In this document: positions 24,680-32,418 of the stretch, piece after piece | How positions within the stretch are numbered: the stretch's first letter is position 1 | How the letters are laid out: every line of letters begins with the position of its first letter | Assembly: GCA_018242505.1 (NCBI GenBank) | Contig: JAFEBU010000010.1 | Location: 42,780 to 106,779 of the forward strand | Source: Pseudomonadota bacterium | GTDB lineage: Bacteria; Pseudomonadota; Alphaproteobacteria; Reyranellales; Reyranellaceae | Length of the DNA stretch: 64,000 nt | Direction of reading: 5' to 3' | Program-made: the position numbers and the translations under genes | Notes under the pieces: generated by a model | The model's input: the letters and a program-made list of their open reading frames with translations, nothing else | Database searches by the model: none | What the model was told of the DNA's origin: nothing

Positions 24680-24695
24680 TTGACTTTTCAAGGAT
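24680..24695. promoter_or_regulatory. Degenerate copy of the MarR operator between marR and the AmiC-like gene
   Basis: TTGACTTTTCAAGGAT keeps the core ACTTTTCAAG (reverse complement CTTGAAAAGT) of the palindromes at 20365 and 25994 but has lost symmetry in the right arm. On the plus strand its first six bases are also a good -35 (TTGACT). Autoregulation is likely but weaker than at the two perfect sites. Confidence 0.5.
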
Positions 24696-24808
24696 TGATA
24701 GGGGTGCTACGGTCGATTGGCAAGAACGGAAGCGACTGTGGCGGGGATTGGCGATCGGCGGAATCGGTCGCAACGGACTGCGGCGGTTCCGGATGGGGAC
24801 GACACGAT

Positions 24809-25969
24809 ATGGTCGCTGCAGCCTTCGCCTCGTCGATCGCGGCACGCGCCAGCTCAGCGGGAGCGATCCTGCTCGGCGGCGCGGTCGATGCCGTTCCCTA
24901 TCGATCGCGCCGCCGCCGCGATCGTCTTTGCGTCGCCCTGCTGGCGCCGTTCAGCGGACCTGCCGGTCTATGGGGGCCGTCGTGCCAGACAAGCGCCCTG
25001 CTGGCGGCGCGCGAGGTCAATGAGCGTGGCGGGCTGCTGGGACGCGAGCTCGATCTCACTTTCATCGATGCCGGGCGCGACCCCGAGACGGTGGCCGACG
25101 AGACGCTCGACCTCATCGTCGAGGGCGGTGCCGAGGCGGTGATCGGCATGCATATCAGCGCCGTCCGCCAGGCCCTGGTGCGCGCGCTCAGGGGCCGCGT
25201 CCCCTATGTCTACACGCCCGTCTACGAAGGCGGCGAGACGGCGCCGGGCGTGTTCATGGTCGGCGAGACGCCGGCCCTGCAGCTCAGGCCGTCGATCGGA
25301 TGGCTGGCCGAGCGGCATGGCGCGCGACGCTGGTACCTGATGGGCAACGACTATGTCTGGCCACGCGTCTCTCATCGTGCCGCCCGCCGCTACGTGGCGG
25401 CCAATGGCGGCGAGGTGGTGGGCGAGCGCTATGTGCCTTTCGGCTGCGAGGACTACGAGGACTCCCTCGACCACATCCGCAAGGCGCGTCCCGATGCCGT
25501 CCTGGTCTCGATGGTGGGCAGCGACTGCGTCACCTTCAACCGCGCCTTCGCCGATGCCGGTCTCGACCGTCACACCCTGCGCCTGTCGGCGGCCAGCGAG
25601 GAGAACACGCTCCTGGGCATCGGTGCGGAGAACGCGACCAACTTCTACTTCGCCGCAGGCTATCTCGCCGGCCTCGAGACCAGCGCCAACCTGGCCTTCC
25701 TCGATCGCTATCACGGCGCGTTCGGCAAGGAGGCGCCGGTGCCCAACACCATCGGCGAGTCCTGCTACGAAGGTGTGCGCCTCTATGCCGAGCTGGCCTG
25801 CCGCGCCAAGGCGCTCGATGTCGAAACGCTCAGCCGTGCATCGCAGGGCCTGAGCTATGTCGGCGCGCGCGGACGGTCGCGCATGTTGGCGCGCCACTTG
25901 CATACCGACGTCTATCTCGCCCAGGCCGACGGCCTCGAGTTCCGGGTCGTTCAGCACTTTCCCGCCTGA
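24809..25969 (+). CDS. AmiC/UrtA-like amide-binding protein
   Basis: 386 residues from ATG 24809; no strong Shine-Dalgarno and the first 45 residues are Arg/Ala-rich, so the true start could differ. From residue 46 it is a Peripla_BP_5 (AmiC-type) two-lobed binding protein: LLAPFSGPAGLWGPSCQTSA, NERGGLLGRELDLTFIDAGR, EAVIGMHISAVRQALV, YVYTPVYEGGETAPGVFMVG, RRWYLMGNDYVWPRVSHRAA, VLVSMVGSDCVTFNRAFADA. AmiC is a cytoplasmic amide sensor; the absence of a clear Sec signal fits a sensor, but a periplasmic receptor is possible. No AmiR-like antiterminator is adjacent. It lies between marR and the importer operon. Confidence 0.85.
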   Translation: MVAAAFASSIAARASSAGAILLGGAVDAVPYRSRRRRDRLCVALLAPFSGPAGLWGPSCQTSALLAAREVNERGGLLGRELDLTFIDAGRDPETVADETLDLIVEGGAEAVIGMHISAVRQALVRALRGRVPYVYTPVYEGGETAPGVFMVGETPALQLRPSIGWLAERHGARRWYLMGNDYVWPRVSHRAARRYVAANGGEVVGERYVPFGCEDYEDSLDHIRKARPDAVLVSMVGSDCVTFNRAFADAGLDRHTLRLSAASEENTLLGIGAENATNFYFAAGYLAGLETSANLAFLDRYHGAFGKEAPVPNTIGESCYEGVRLYAELACRAKALDVETLSRASQGLSYVGARGRSRMLARHLHTDVYLAQADGLEFRVVQHFPA

Positions 25970-25993
25970 ACGTCCGGCGTCGGCCGGGGTTAT

Positions 25994-26008
25994 TACTTGA
26001 AAAGTAAA
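25994..26008. promoter_or_regulatory. Predicted MarR operator at the amide importer promoter
   Basis: TTACTT-GAA-AAGTAA palindrome; -35 TTGAAA at 25998-26003 and -10 TTAAAT at 26021-26026 (17-base spacer), 35 bases before the binding-protein start. The block from the palindrome through ATCGCG is nearly the same as at the amidase promoter (20367-20402), indicating common control. Confidence 0.75.
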
Positions 26009-26060
26009 ATAAACTGCCCTTAAATCGCGTCCGCTATCGGACAAAGGCAGGGAGCGAAGC

Positions 26061-27296
26061 ATGAAGATAGCCCGCAGGGCCCTTTTGAAGACGTCGGCCG
26101 CAACCGCCGCGGCGGTCTCCACCGGCACTATGCTGAGTTCGCGCGGCTATGCCGCCGATCCGATCAAGGTCGCGAGCATCCACGATCTCTCCGGCGGCCT
26201 CGACATCTACGGCAAGCCGATGGTCGATGCGTTGACGCTCGCGATCGAGGAGGCCAACGCGGCGGGCGGCCTGCTGGGACGCCAGCTGAAGCTGGTAAGC
26301 TACGATCCGCAGTCCAACATGCAGCTCTATACGCAATACGCCCAGGACGCCGCGCTCAAGGAGAAGGTGGCGGTTGTCCATGGCGGCATCACCTCCGCCT
26401 CGCGCGAGGTGATCCGCCCGGTGCTCGACCGCTTCAAGACGCTCTACTTCTACAACACGCAGTACGAAGGCGGCGTGTGCGACCGCAACCAGTTCGACAC
26501 CGGCGTGACGCCGGCACAGACGGTGCAGAAGCTCGTGCCCTACTCGATGAAGAAGTGGGGCAAGAAGGTCTACATCGTCGCCGCCGACTACAACTACGGC
26601 CAGATCACCTCGGAGTGGGTGAAGAGGTACGTCAAGGAGAACGGCGGCGAGACGGTCGCGACCGAGTTCTTCCCGCTCGACGTCACCAACTTCGGCCCCT
26701 CGATCGCCAAGATCCAGGCGGCCAGTCCCGACTTCGTCTGGTCGGCGCTGGTCGGCGGGGCGCACATCTCCTTCTACCGCCAGTGGGCCGCCGCGGGCAT
26801 GAACAAGAAGATCCCGATGGCGTCGACGACCTTCGCGGTCGGCAACGAACACATCGTGCTGTCGCCGGAAGAGTGCAACGGCATGCTGATCTGCTACAAC
26901 TATTTCCAGGACCTTAAGAACCCGCAGAACACGGCGTTCGTCGAGCGCTTCCACAAGCGCTTCGGCGCCAACTATCCCAACATCACCGAGCTCGCCATGG
27001 GCACCTGGCAGGGCTTCCAGTTGTGGGCGGCGGCGGTGAAGAAGGCGAACAGCGTCGACCGCATGAAAGTGATCGAGGCGCTGGAGACGCCCATCAGCAT
27101 CGATGCGCCGAGCGGCAAGGTCACGATCGATGCGCCCACCCACCATTGCATCCTCGACGTCCACATCGCCGAGGTGAGGGACAAGAAGCTGAACGTGCTG
27201 GAGGATTTCAGCCAGCAGCCGCCGGCCGACACCGCCGCCGTCTGCAATCTCAAGAAGAACCCGAACGACAACAAGCAGTACGTCATCAAGGCTTGA
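26061..27296 (+). CDS. ABC importer binding protein, urea/short-chain-amide type
   Basis: 411 residues. A Tat signal (KIARRALLKTSAATAAAVST, cleaved near GYA-A) sends a Peripla_BP_5 protein to the periplasm. Characteristic blocks: ASIHDLSGGLDIYGKPMVDA, NAAGGLLGRQLKLVSYDPQS, VVHGGITSASREVIRPVLDR, YNTQYEGGVCDRNQF, YIVAADYNYGQITSEWVKRY and SALVGGAHISFYRQWAAAGM. This is the UrtA/FmdD-like group, so urea, formamide or another short amide is likelier than branched-chain amino acids. First gene of a five-gene operon under the palindromic operator. Confidence 0.92.
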   Translation: MKIARRALLKTSAATAAAVSTGTMLSSRGYAADPIKVASIHDLSGGLDIYGKPMVDALTLAIEEANAAGGLLGRQLKLVSYDPQSNMQLYTQYAQDAALKEKVAVVHGGITSASREVIRPVLDRFKTLYFYNTQYEGGVCDRNQFDTGVTPAQTVQKLVPYSMKKWGKKVYIVAADYNYGQITSEWVKRYVKENGGETVATEFFPLDVTNFGPSIAKIQAASPDFVWSALVGGAHISFYRQWAAAGMNKKIPMASTTFAVGNEHIVLSPEECNGMLICYNYFQDLKNPQNTAFVERFHKRFGANYPNITELAMGTWQGFQLWAAAVKKANSVDRMKVIEALETPISIDAPSGKVTIDAPTHHCILDVHIAEVRDKKLNVLEDFSQQPPADTAAVCNLKKNPNDNKQYVIKA

Positions 27297-27302
27297 GGCA
27301 CG

Positions 27303-27435
27303 TTTTTGTCATCCTGGGTCGCGCGCGGTAGTCCGTGCGCTTGAGCGAAGGATCTGCCGCCGGCGCCGGAATCGGTGGTCGGTCCCCCGGGTCCTTCGCT
27401 GCGCTCGGGCGCGGGGATTGCCCCGCGCGAGACGG
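27303..27435. repeat. Dispersed palindrome, family A, inside the importer operon
   Basis: GTCATCCTGGGTCGCGCGCG with GGTAGTCCGTGCGC (27309-27342) faces GGGTCCTTCGCTGCGCTCGG and GCGGGGATTGCCCCGCGCG (27388-27429). It fills the gap between the binding-protein and permease genes and could lower expression of the downstream membrane genes relative to the binding protein. Confidence 0.7.
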
Positions 27436-27440
27436 CAGAG

Positions 27441-28325
27441 ATGAGTGAGGGTGAGTCGGTGGATCTGGTTCTCGTCCTGGCGATCCAGGTGCTGTTTGCG
27501 ATGGCGAGCCTGGCGCTGATCAGCGTCGGGCTCGCGGTCATCTTCGGCATGATGCGGGTGATCAACCTCGCCCATGGCGAGTTCCTGATGCTGGGCGGCT
27601 ACAGCGCCATCGTCGCCAACCAGCACGGCGTCAATCTCTGGATCGCCATGCTTGTGGTGGCGCCGCTCGTCGTCGGCGCGATCGGCGTCGTGGTGGAGCG
27701 CACGCTGATCCGCTTCCTCTACGGCCGCATGATCGACACCATGCTCGCGACCTGGGGGCTGAGCCTGTTCCTGATCGGGCTGGTCACCGGCATCTTCGGC
27801 AATACCACGGTCGGCATCTCCGCGCCGTTGGGCGGCATGGCGATCGGCAATTATCGAACCAGCATCTACGGCCTGGTGGTGATCGCGATCACCGCGGCGC
27901 TGCTGGTCGCGATCTACCTGGTGTTGCGCTACACGCGGCTCGGCCTGTTCGCCCGCGGCACCATGCAGAACCCGAACATGGCGGCGGCGCTGGGGCTGAG
28001 CCCGCCCAAGGTCTATGCGGTGACCTTCGGCATCGGCGCGGCGCTCTCCGGGCTCGCGGGCGCGCTGATCGCGCCGATCTCGGGTGTGTTCCCGACCATC
28101 GGCATCGCCTACATCGCCAAGGCCTTCATCACCGTGATCGGCGGCGGCGCGGCGATCCTGAGCGGCACGATCAGCGCCGCGGCCCTGTTCGGCGCCATCC
28201 AGGAGGTGGCGACCTATTTCACCACGCCGGTGTTCGGTGTCGTGATCACGCTCGCCGCGGCGATCGTGCTGATCCGCCTCCTGCCGCAGGGCATCACCGG
28301 CCGCTTCCTCAAGAGGTGGCTGTGA
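27441..28325 (+). CDS. ABC importer permease, LivH/UrtB type
   Basis: 294 residues from ATG 27441. Integral membrane subunit with about eight helices; family motifs VGLAVIFGMMRVINLAHGEF, LGGYSAIVANQHGV, MLATWGLSLFLIGL, LRYTRLGLFARGTMQNPNMA (coupling helix) and AFITVIGGGAAILSGTISAA. First of two permeases. The 3' end overlaps the second permease. Confidence 0.93.
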   Translation: MSEGESVDLVLVLAIQVLFAMASLALISVGLAVIFGMMRVINLAHGEFLMLGGYSAIVANQHGVNLWIAMLVVAPLVVGAIGVVVERTLIRFLYGRMIDTMLATWGLSLFLIGLVTGIFGNTTVGISAPLGGMAIGNYRTSIYGLVVIAITAALLVAIYLVLRYTRLGLFARGTMQNPNMAAALGLSPPKVYAVTFGIGAALSGLAGALIAPISGVFPTIGIAYIAKAFITVIGGGAAILSGTISAAALFGAIQEVATYFTTPVFGVVITLAAAIVLIRLLPQGITGRFLKRWL

Positions 28326-29491
28326 ACGCACGCTCCCGGAACGGGGCCTTGAATGGAGGGGCCTTGAACGGAGGGACCTGGAACGGAAGGGCCTGGAACA
28401 TCGCCGGCCTCGTCACGGTCGGCGTGGTCGGCCTGGCCGCCATGATCGGCTTGCCGCTGGTGCTCGAGCTCAGTTCGCTGCTCGATGTGACCGTCTACCT
28501 GATCCTCGCCATCCTGGCGCTGAGCCTCGCGCTGGTCTGGGGCTACGGCGGTACCCTCTGCTTCGGGCAGTCGGCCTTCTTCGGTCTCGGCGCCTACGCC
28601 TATGCCATCGCGATGTTCAACATCGGCGAAAGCACGATCCCGTTCCTGCTCGCCATCGTGCTGCCTGCGGCCTTCGCCGCGCTGCTCGGTTATTTCATGT
28701 TCTACGGCCGCATCAGCGACGTCTATCTGGGCGTGATCACGCTCACCGTGACGCTGATCCTGTTCAACGCCGTGAACTCGACCGCCGGTCCCGAATATCA
28801 AATCGGCGAGGCGCGTCTCGGCGGCTTCAACGGCATCCCCTCGATCCCGCCGCTCAACTGGCCGGGCATGCCCGACAGCGCGCTCGACCTCAACGACCTC
28901 TTCTATGTTTCGATCGTGCTGCTGATGGCGGTCTATTTCGGCCTGCGTTGGCTGCTGGTCAGTCGTTTCGGCCGCGTGATCGTGGCGATCCGCGAGAACG
29001 AACAGCGGGCGGGCTTCCTGGGCTACGATGCGCGCCTCTACAAGCTCGCGACCTTCACCCTGGGCGGCGCGCTGGCGGGCCTCGCCGGTTGCCTGTTCGC
29101 GAACTGGGGCGCCTTCGTCAGTCCGACCATCTTCGGCCTCGGCCAGTCGGCGCAGATCATCATCTGGGTGATCGTCGGCGGCCGCGGCACCCTGATCGGG
29201 CCGGTCGTGGGCTGCATCGCGATCCAGTGGCTGACCGCCTTCCTCGGCAGCGCGCAGCTCACCAAGGCATCGCTGGCGCAGGTCGTCGGCCCGACCGTCG
29301 CCGATGCGTTGTCGTCCGTTATGGGGTTCGCCGATCTCAGCAACACCAGCCTGATCCTGGGCGCCGTCCTGCTCGCCTTCGTGCTGCTGGTGCCCAGGGG
29401 CGTGATGCCGTCGCTGCTCGATCTCGCCCGCTTCCTGGTGCGGCGACGTCCGGCCGATGCGCTGGCCGACAAGGCGGAGCGCGCGACATGA
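28322..29491 (+). CDS. ABC importer permease, LivM/UrtC type, with repeat-bearing N terminus
   Basis: 389 residues if the GTG at 28322 is used (GTGA overlap with the previous stop); a GTG two codons earlier is possible. Membrane subunit with LALSLALVWGYGGTLCFGQS, AFFGLGAYAYAIAMFN, SRFGRVIVAIRENEQRAGFL, YKLATFTLGGALAGLAGCLF and QIIIWVIVGGRGTLIGPVVG. Residues about 7-27 are a low-complexity run (NGALNGGALNGGTWNGRAWN) encoded by four 15-bp tandem repeats, absent from usual LivM and presumably a recent slippage insertion in the cytoplasmic leader. Confidence 0.93.
   Translation: MNARSRNGALNGGALNGGTWNGRAWNIAGLVTVGVVGLAAMIGLPLVLELSSLLDVTVYLILAILALSLALVWGYGGTLCFGQSAFFGLGAYAYAIAMFNIGESTIPFLLAIVLPAAFAALLGYFMFYGRISDVYLGVITLTVTLILFNAVNSTAGPEYQIGEARLGGFNGIPSIPPLNWPGMPDSALDLNDLFYVSIVLLMAVYFGLRWLLVSRFGRVIVAIRENEQRAGFLGYDARLYKLATFTLGGALAGLAGCLFANWGAFVSPTIFGLGQSAQIIIWVIVGGRGTLIGPVVGCIAIQWLTAFLGSAQLTKASLAQVVGPTVADALSSVMGFADLSNTSLILGAVLLAFVLLVPRGVMPSLLDLARFLVRRRPADALADKAERAT
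28349..28408. repeat. 15-bp in-frame tandem repeat in the LivM-type gene
   Basis: Four consecutive units near GGGGCCTTGAATGGA, GGGGCCTTGAACGGA, GGGACCTGGAACGGA and AGGGCCTGGAACATC. The period is a multiple of three, so the frame is kept and the repeat reads (G-A-L-N-G)-like pentapeptides. Confidence 0.85.
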
Positions 29492-30216
29492 CCGGGCCTG
29501 CCGTCCTGCTCGAGACGGTCGATCTCGGCATGCGCTTCGGCGGCGTCGAGGCGGTGAGCGACGTCAACTTCCGCCTCACCGAAGGCGAGTTGCGCTGCCT
29601 GATCGGCCCCAACGGCGCGGGCAAGAGCACGTTCTTCAAGCTTCTGACCGGACAGCTCCTGCCGACCCGCGGCAAGGTGCTCTATCGTGGCCGCGACATC
29701 TCCGGGATCGAGACGCACGAGGTGGCGCGGCTGGGCATCGGCATCAAGACCCAGGTGCCGAGCGTCTTCGACGGTCTTTCCGTGCGCGAGAACCTCTGGA
29801 TCGCGGCCAGCCGCGGCCGGCCCACACGCCGCGCCAACGAGATGGTCGACGAGATCCTGTCACGGATCGCCCTGGCCGGCTCCGCCCAGCGCACGGTCGG
29901 CCAGTTGGCGCATGGCCAGCGGCAATGGCTGGAACTCGGGATCGTGCTGGCCGGCGAGCCGGAGCTCATCCTGCTCGACGAGCCCGCGGCCGGCATGACG
30001 CATGAGGAGGTCGTGCGGACCGCCGAGCTCATTCGCGAGATCAACCGCACCCGGTCGCTGATCGTGGTCGAGCACGACATGCAGTTCATCCGCATGATCG
30101 CCTCCAAGGTGACGGTGCTCGACCGCGGGCGGGTTCTGGTCGAGGATTCGATGGAGAACATCCTGCGCCATCCCACGGTGCGCGACGTCTATCTCGGCAA
30201 GCGGGTGGCCGCATGA
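29488..30216 (+). CDS. ABC importer ATPase, LivG/UrtD type
   Basis: 242 residues, ATG overlapping the permease stop (ATGA). Walker A GPNGAGKST (about 39-47), Q-loop in KTQVPSVFDGLSVRENL, signature LAHGQRQWLELGIVLAGEP (LAHGQ variant in place of LSGGQ), Walker B LILLDEPAAGM and the VEHDM switch His. The KTQVP and LAHGQ variants are typical of the urea-transporter ATPase UrtD rather than LivG, supporting an amide/urea substrate. Confidence 0.95.
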   Translation: MTGPAVLLETVDLGMRFGGVEAVSDVNFRLTEGELRCLIGPNGAGKSTFFKLLTGQLLPTRGKVLYRGRDISGIETHEVARLGIGIKTQVPSVFDGLSVRENLWIAASRGRPTRRANEMVDEILSRIALAGSAQRTVGQLAHGQRQWLELGIVLAGEPELILLDEPAAGMTHEEVVRTAELIREINRTRSLIVVEHDMQFIRMIASKVTVLDRGRVLVEDSMENILRHPTVRDVYLGKRVAA

Positions 30217-30920
30217 TGCTCGAGGTGCGTGACCTGCACGCTGCCTACGGCCGCATTCCGGTCCTGCACGGCGTCACCTTCGCCGTGGCGGAAGGCCAGT
30301 CGGTAGGCGTGCTCGGCCACAACGGCATGGGCAAGACGAGTCTCCTGCGCGCGCTGATGGGCTTCCTTCCGACGGCCGGCGGCACGGTCATGCTCGACCA
30401 GTCCGACATCACCGACTGGCCGCCCTACCGTCGCTCCCGCGCCGGCATCGGCTACGTGCCCCAGGGCAGGGATATCTTTCCCAACCTGTCGGTGCTCGAC
30501 AATCTGCGCATGGGTTGCGCCAAGGAGACGGGCGCCGATGGACCGGTGATCGAGTCGGTGCTGGAGGAGTTTCCGCGGCTCAAGCGACTGCTCGATCGGT
30601 TGGGCGGCGCGCTGTCGGGGGGCGAGCAGCAGTTGCTCGCCATCGCCCGCTGCCTCTGCGGCAAGCCGGCGCTGCTCTTGCTCGACGAGCCGACCGAAGG
30701 CATCCAGCCTTCGATCGTCGACGAGATCATCGAGCGGCTGGCGCGCCTGAAGCAGAGCCGCCGGCTGACGATGGTGCTGGTCGAGCAGAATCTCGACTTC
30801 ATCGCCGCCCTCTCGGACCGCATCCTGCTGATCCAGAAGGGCCGCATCACCCGCGAGGTCGCGCCCGGCAACCTGCAGGATCCCGACCTGGTCGGCGAAT
30901 TCGTCGGCGTGGAGCGGTAG
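30213..30920 (+). CDS. ABC importer ATPase, LivF/UrtE type
   Basis: 235 residues, ATG overlapping the previous stop. Walker A GHNGMGKTS, Q-loop GYVPQGRDIFPNLSVLDNLR, signature LSGGEQQLLAIARCL, Walker B LLLLDEPTEGIQPSIVDEI and VEQNLDF. GHNGMGKTSLLRALMG and EPTEGIQPSIV are again the UrtE form. Last gene of the importer operon; a perfect family B palindrome follows at 30935. Confidence 0.95.
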   Translation: MMLEVRDLHAAYGRIPVLHGVTFAVAEGQSVGVLGHNGMGKTSLLRALMGFLPTAGGTVMLDQSDITDWPPYRRSRAGIGYVPQGRDIFPNLSVLDNLRMGCAKETGADGPVIESVLEEFPRLKRLLDRLGGALSGGEQQLLAIARCLCGKPALLLLDEPTEGIQPSIVDEIIERLARLKQSRRLTMVLVEQNLDFIAALSDRILLIQKGRITREVAPGNLQDPDLVGEFVGVER

Positions 30921-30934
30921 CCCGACTTCATATT

Positions 30935-30961
30935 CCTCTCTCCGATCGATCGGGAGAGAGG
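30935..30961. terminator. Palindrome after the importer operon (family B)
   Basis: CCTCTCTCC-GATCGATC-GGGAGAGAGG, 14 bases after the last importer gene, followed by the family B tail GGAGAGGGGGCAGCGAGCGC. Serves as a likely operon end between convergent genes. Confidence 0.55.
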
Positions 30962-31066
30962 CGAGGAGAGGGGGCAGCGAGCGCCCGTGCGTCATCCCCT
31001 CTTCCTCATCGCCTCCAATGGAGGGCGAGGAGGAAGAAAAAGGAAGATCGCAGTTTAATCCGCTGC

Positions 31067-31546
31067 TTAATCCGCCGCGTCGGCCGCGACCTGGACCTTG
31101 ATCATCTGGTCCGGCGGGGCGGAGACGCTGCCGGACTGGCCGGCGCCGCGCTTGATCTTGTCGACGAACTCCATGCCCGACGTGACGCGACCCCATACCG
31201 TGTACTGCCCGTCGAGGAAGTTCGAGTCCTTGAAGACGATGAAGAACTGGCTGCGGGCGCTGTTGGGGTCGTTGGTGCGGGCCATCGACACCGCGCCGCG
31301 TGTGTGCGGCTCCTTGTTGAACTCCGCCGCCAGCGTCTCGCCCATGCCGCCCGAGCCGGTGCCGGTGGGGTCGCCGGTCTGGGCCATGAAGCCTTCGATC
31401 ACGCGATGGAAGGGGATGCCGTCATACTTGCCCTCGCGTGCAAGCTTCTTGATCTGCGCCACGTGCTTGGGGGCGAGATCGGGGCGCATCTCGATCACGA
31501 CGCGGCCGTCCTTGAGGTCGATATAGAGTGTGTTTTCCTTGTCCAT
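31067..31546 (-). CDS. Cyclophilin-type peptidyl-prolyl isomerase, cytoplasmic
   Basis: 159 residues from ATG 31546, eight bases after AAGGAG; no signal peptide. Catalyses cis-trans isomerisation of Xaa-Pro bonds. Bacterial cyclophilin motifs: FHRVIEGFMAQTGDPTGTGS (catalytic Arg), AVSMARTNDPNSARSQFFI and VWGRVTSGMEFVDKIK. Followed by a tail QSGSVSAPPDQMIKVQVAAD. Tandem with a secreted paralogue, upstream on the same strand. Confidence 0.94.
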   Translation of the reverse strand: MDKENTLYIDLKDGRVVIEMRPDLAPKHVAQIKKLAREGKYDGIPFHRVIEGFMAQTGDPTGTGSGGMGETLAAEFNKEPHTRGAVSMARTNDPNSARSQFFIVFKDSNFLDGQYTVWGRVTSGMEFVDKIKRGAGQSGSVSAPPDQMIKVQVAADAAD

Positions 31547-31577
31547 GGGCGGCTCCTTCAAAAAAGCGGTGGAGTGG

Positions 31578-32138
31578 TCAGGACTTCTCGTCGGCAGCGA
31601 CGCGCACCTTGATCATCTTGTCCTGCGGGGGCGGTACGATCCCCGATTGGCCGACGCCCTTCTTGATCTTGTCGACGAATTGCATGCCCGAGATGACGCG
31701 GCCCCATACTGTGTACTGGTGGTCGAGGTAACGCGAATCCTTCAGCACGATGAAGAACTGGCTGCGGGCGCTGTTGGGATCGCTGGTGCGCGCCATCGAG
31801 ACGGCGCCGCGGGTGTGCGGCTGGTCGTTGAACTCGGCCGGCAGCGGATCGCCCATGCCGCCCGAGCCGGTGCCCGTCGGATCGCCAGTCTGGGCCATGA
31901 AGCCCTCGATCACGCGATGGAAGACCACGCCGTCGTATTTGTGGGCGCGCGCCAGCTCCTTGATCCGCGCCACGTGCTTGGGCGCGAGCTTGGGATACAT
32001 CTCGATCACGACGCGGCCGTCCTTGAGGTCGATATAAAGTGTGTTCTCGGGATCGGCCGCGCGGGCGGTGGCCGCCAGCATCGGGGTCGAAAGCAGGGCG
32101 AGGGCGGCCAGGGCGGCCGCGATCGAAGCCAGACGCAT
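31578..32138 (-). CDS. Cyclophilin-type peptidyl-prolyl isomerase, periplasmic
   Basis: 186 residues from ATG 32138; a GTG three codons upstream is possible. Signal peptide MRLASIAAALAALALLSTPM ending near ARA-A, then a full cyclophilin domain almost the same as the cytoplasmic neighbour (NTLYIDLKDGRVVIEMYPKL, FHRVIEGFMAQTGDPTGTGS, SMARTSDPNSARSQFF, VWGRVISGMQFVDKIK). The pair is a common alphaproteobacterial arrangement, one copy per compartment. The 31-base gap suggests one transcript. Confidence 0.95.
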   Translation of the reverse strand: MRLASIAAALAALALLSTPMLAATARAADPENTLYIDLKDGRVVIEMYPKLAPKHVARIKELARAHKYDGVVFHRVIEGFMAQTGDPTGTGSGGMGDPLPAEFNDQPHTRGAVSMARTSDPNSARSQFFIVLKDSRYLDHQYTVWGRVISGMQFVDKIKKGVGQSGIVPPPQDKMIKVRVAADEKS

Positions 32139-32418
32139 GCGTGTCACCACTCCCGGGCTCGGCACAGCCGTCGTCTCGGACGGCGGCGCGACCATAGCGG
32201 CCAGCAGCCGAAACACAAGCAACGATGGGGCATCCGCCGGAATTCGCCGGCCACAGGAATAACCTACGACTGACACAATAATCGCTCGGCCTCTGTAACT
32301 TTTGCCATGGCGTCCGGTCTGGCCGGATGGCAGAAAGACAGGGCGATTGGTTGGGAGCCGGCAGCAATGCCGGTACTGGTCGCGGTGTGTGGGAACGTTT
32401 ATTTTAGTGGAATAATCG

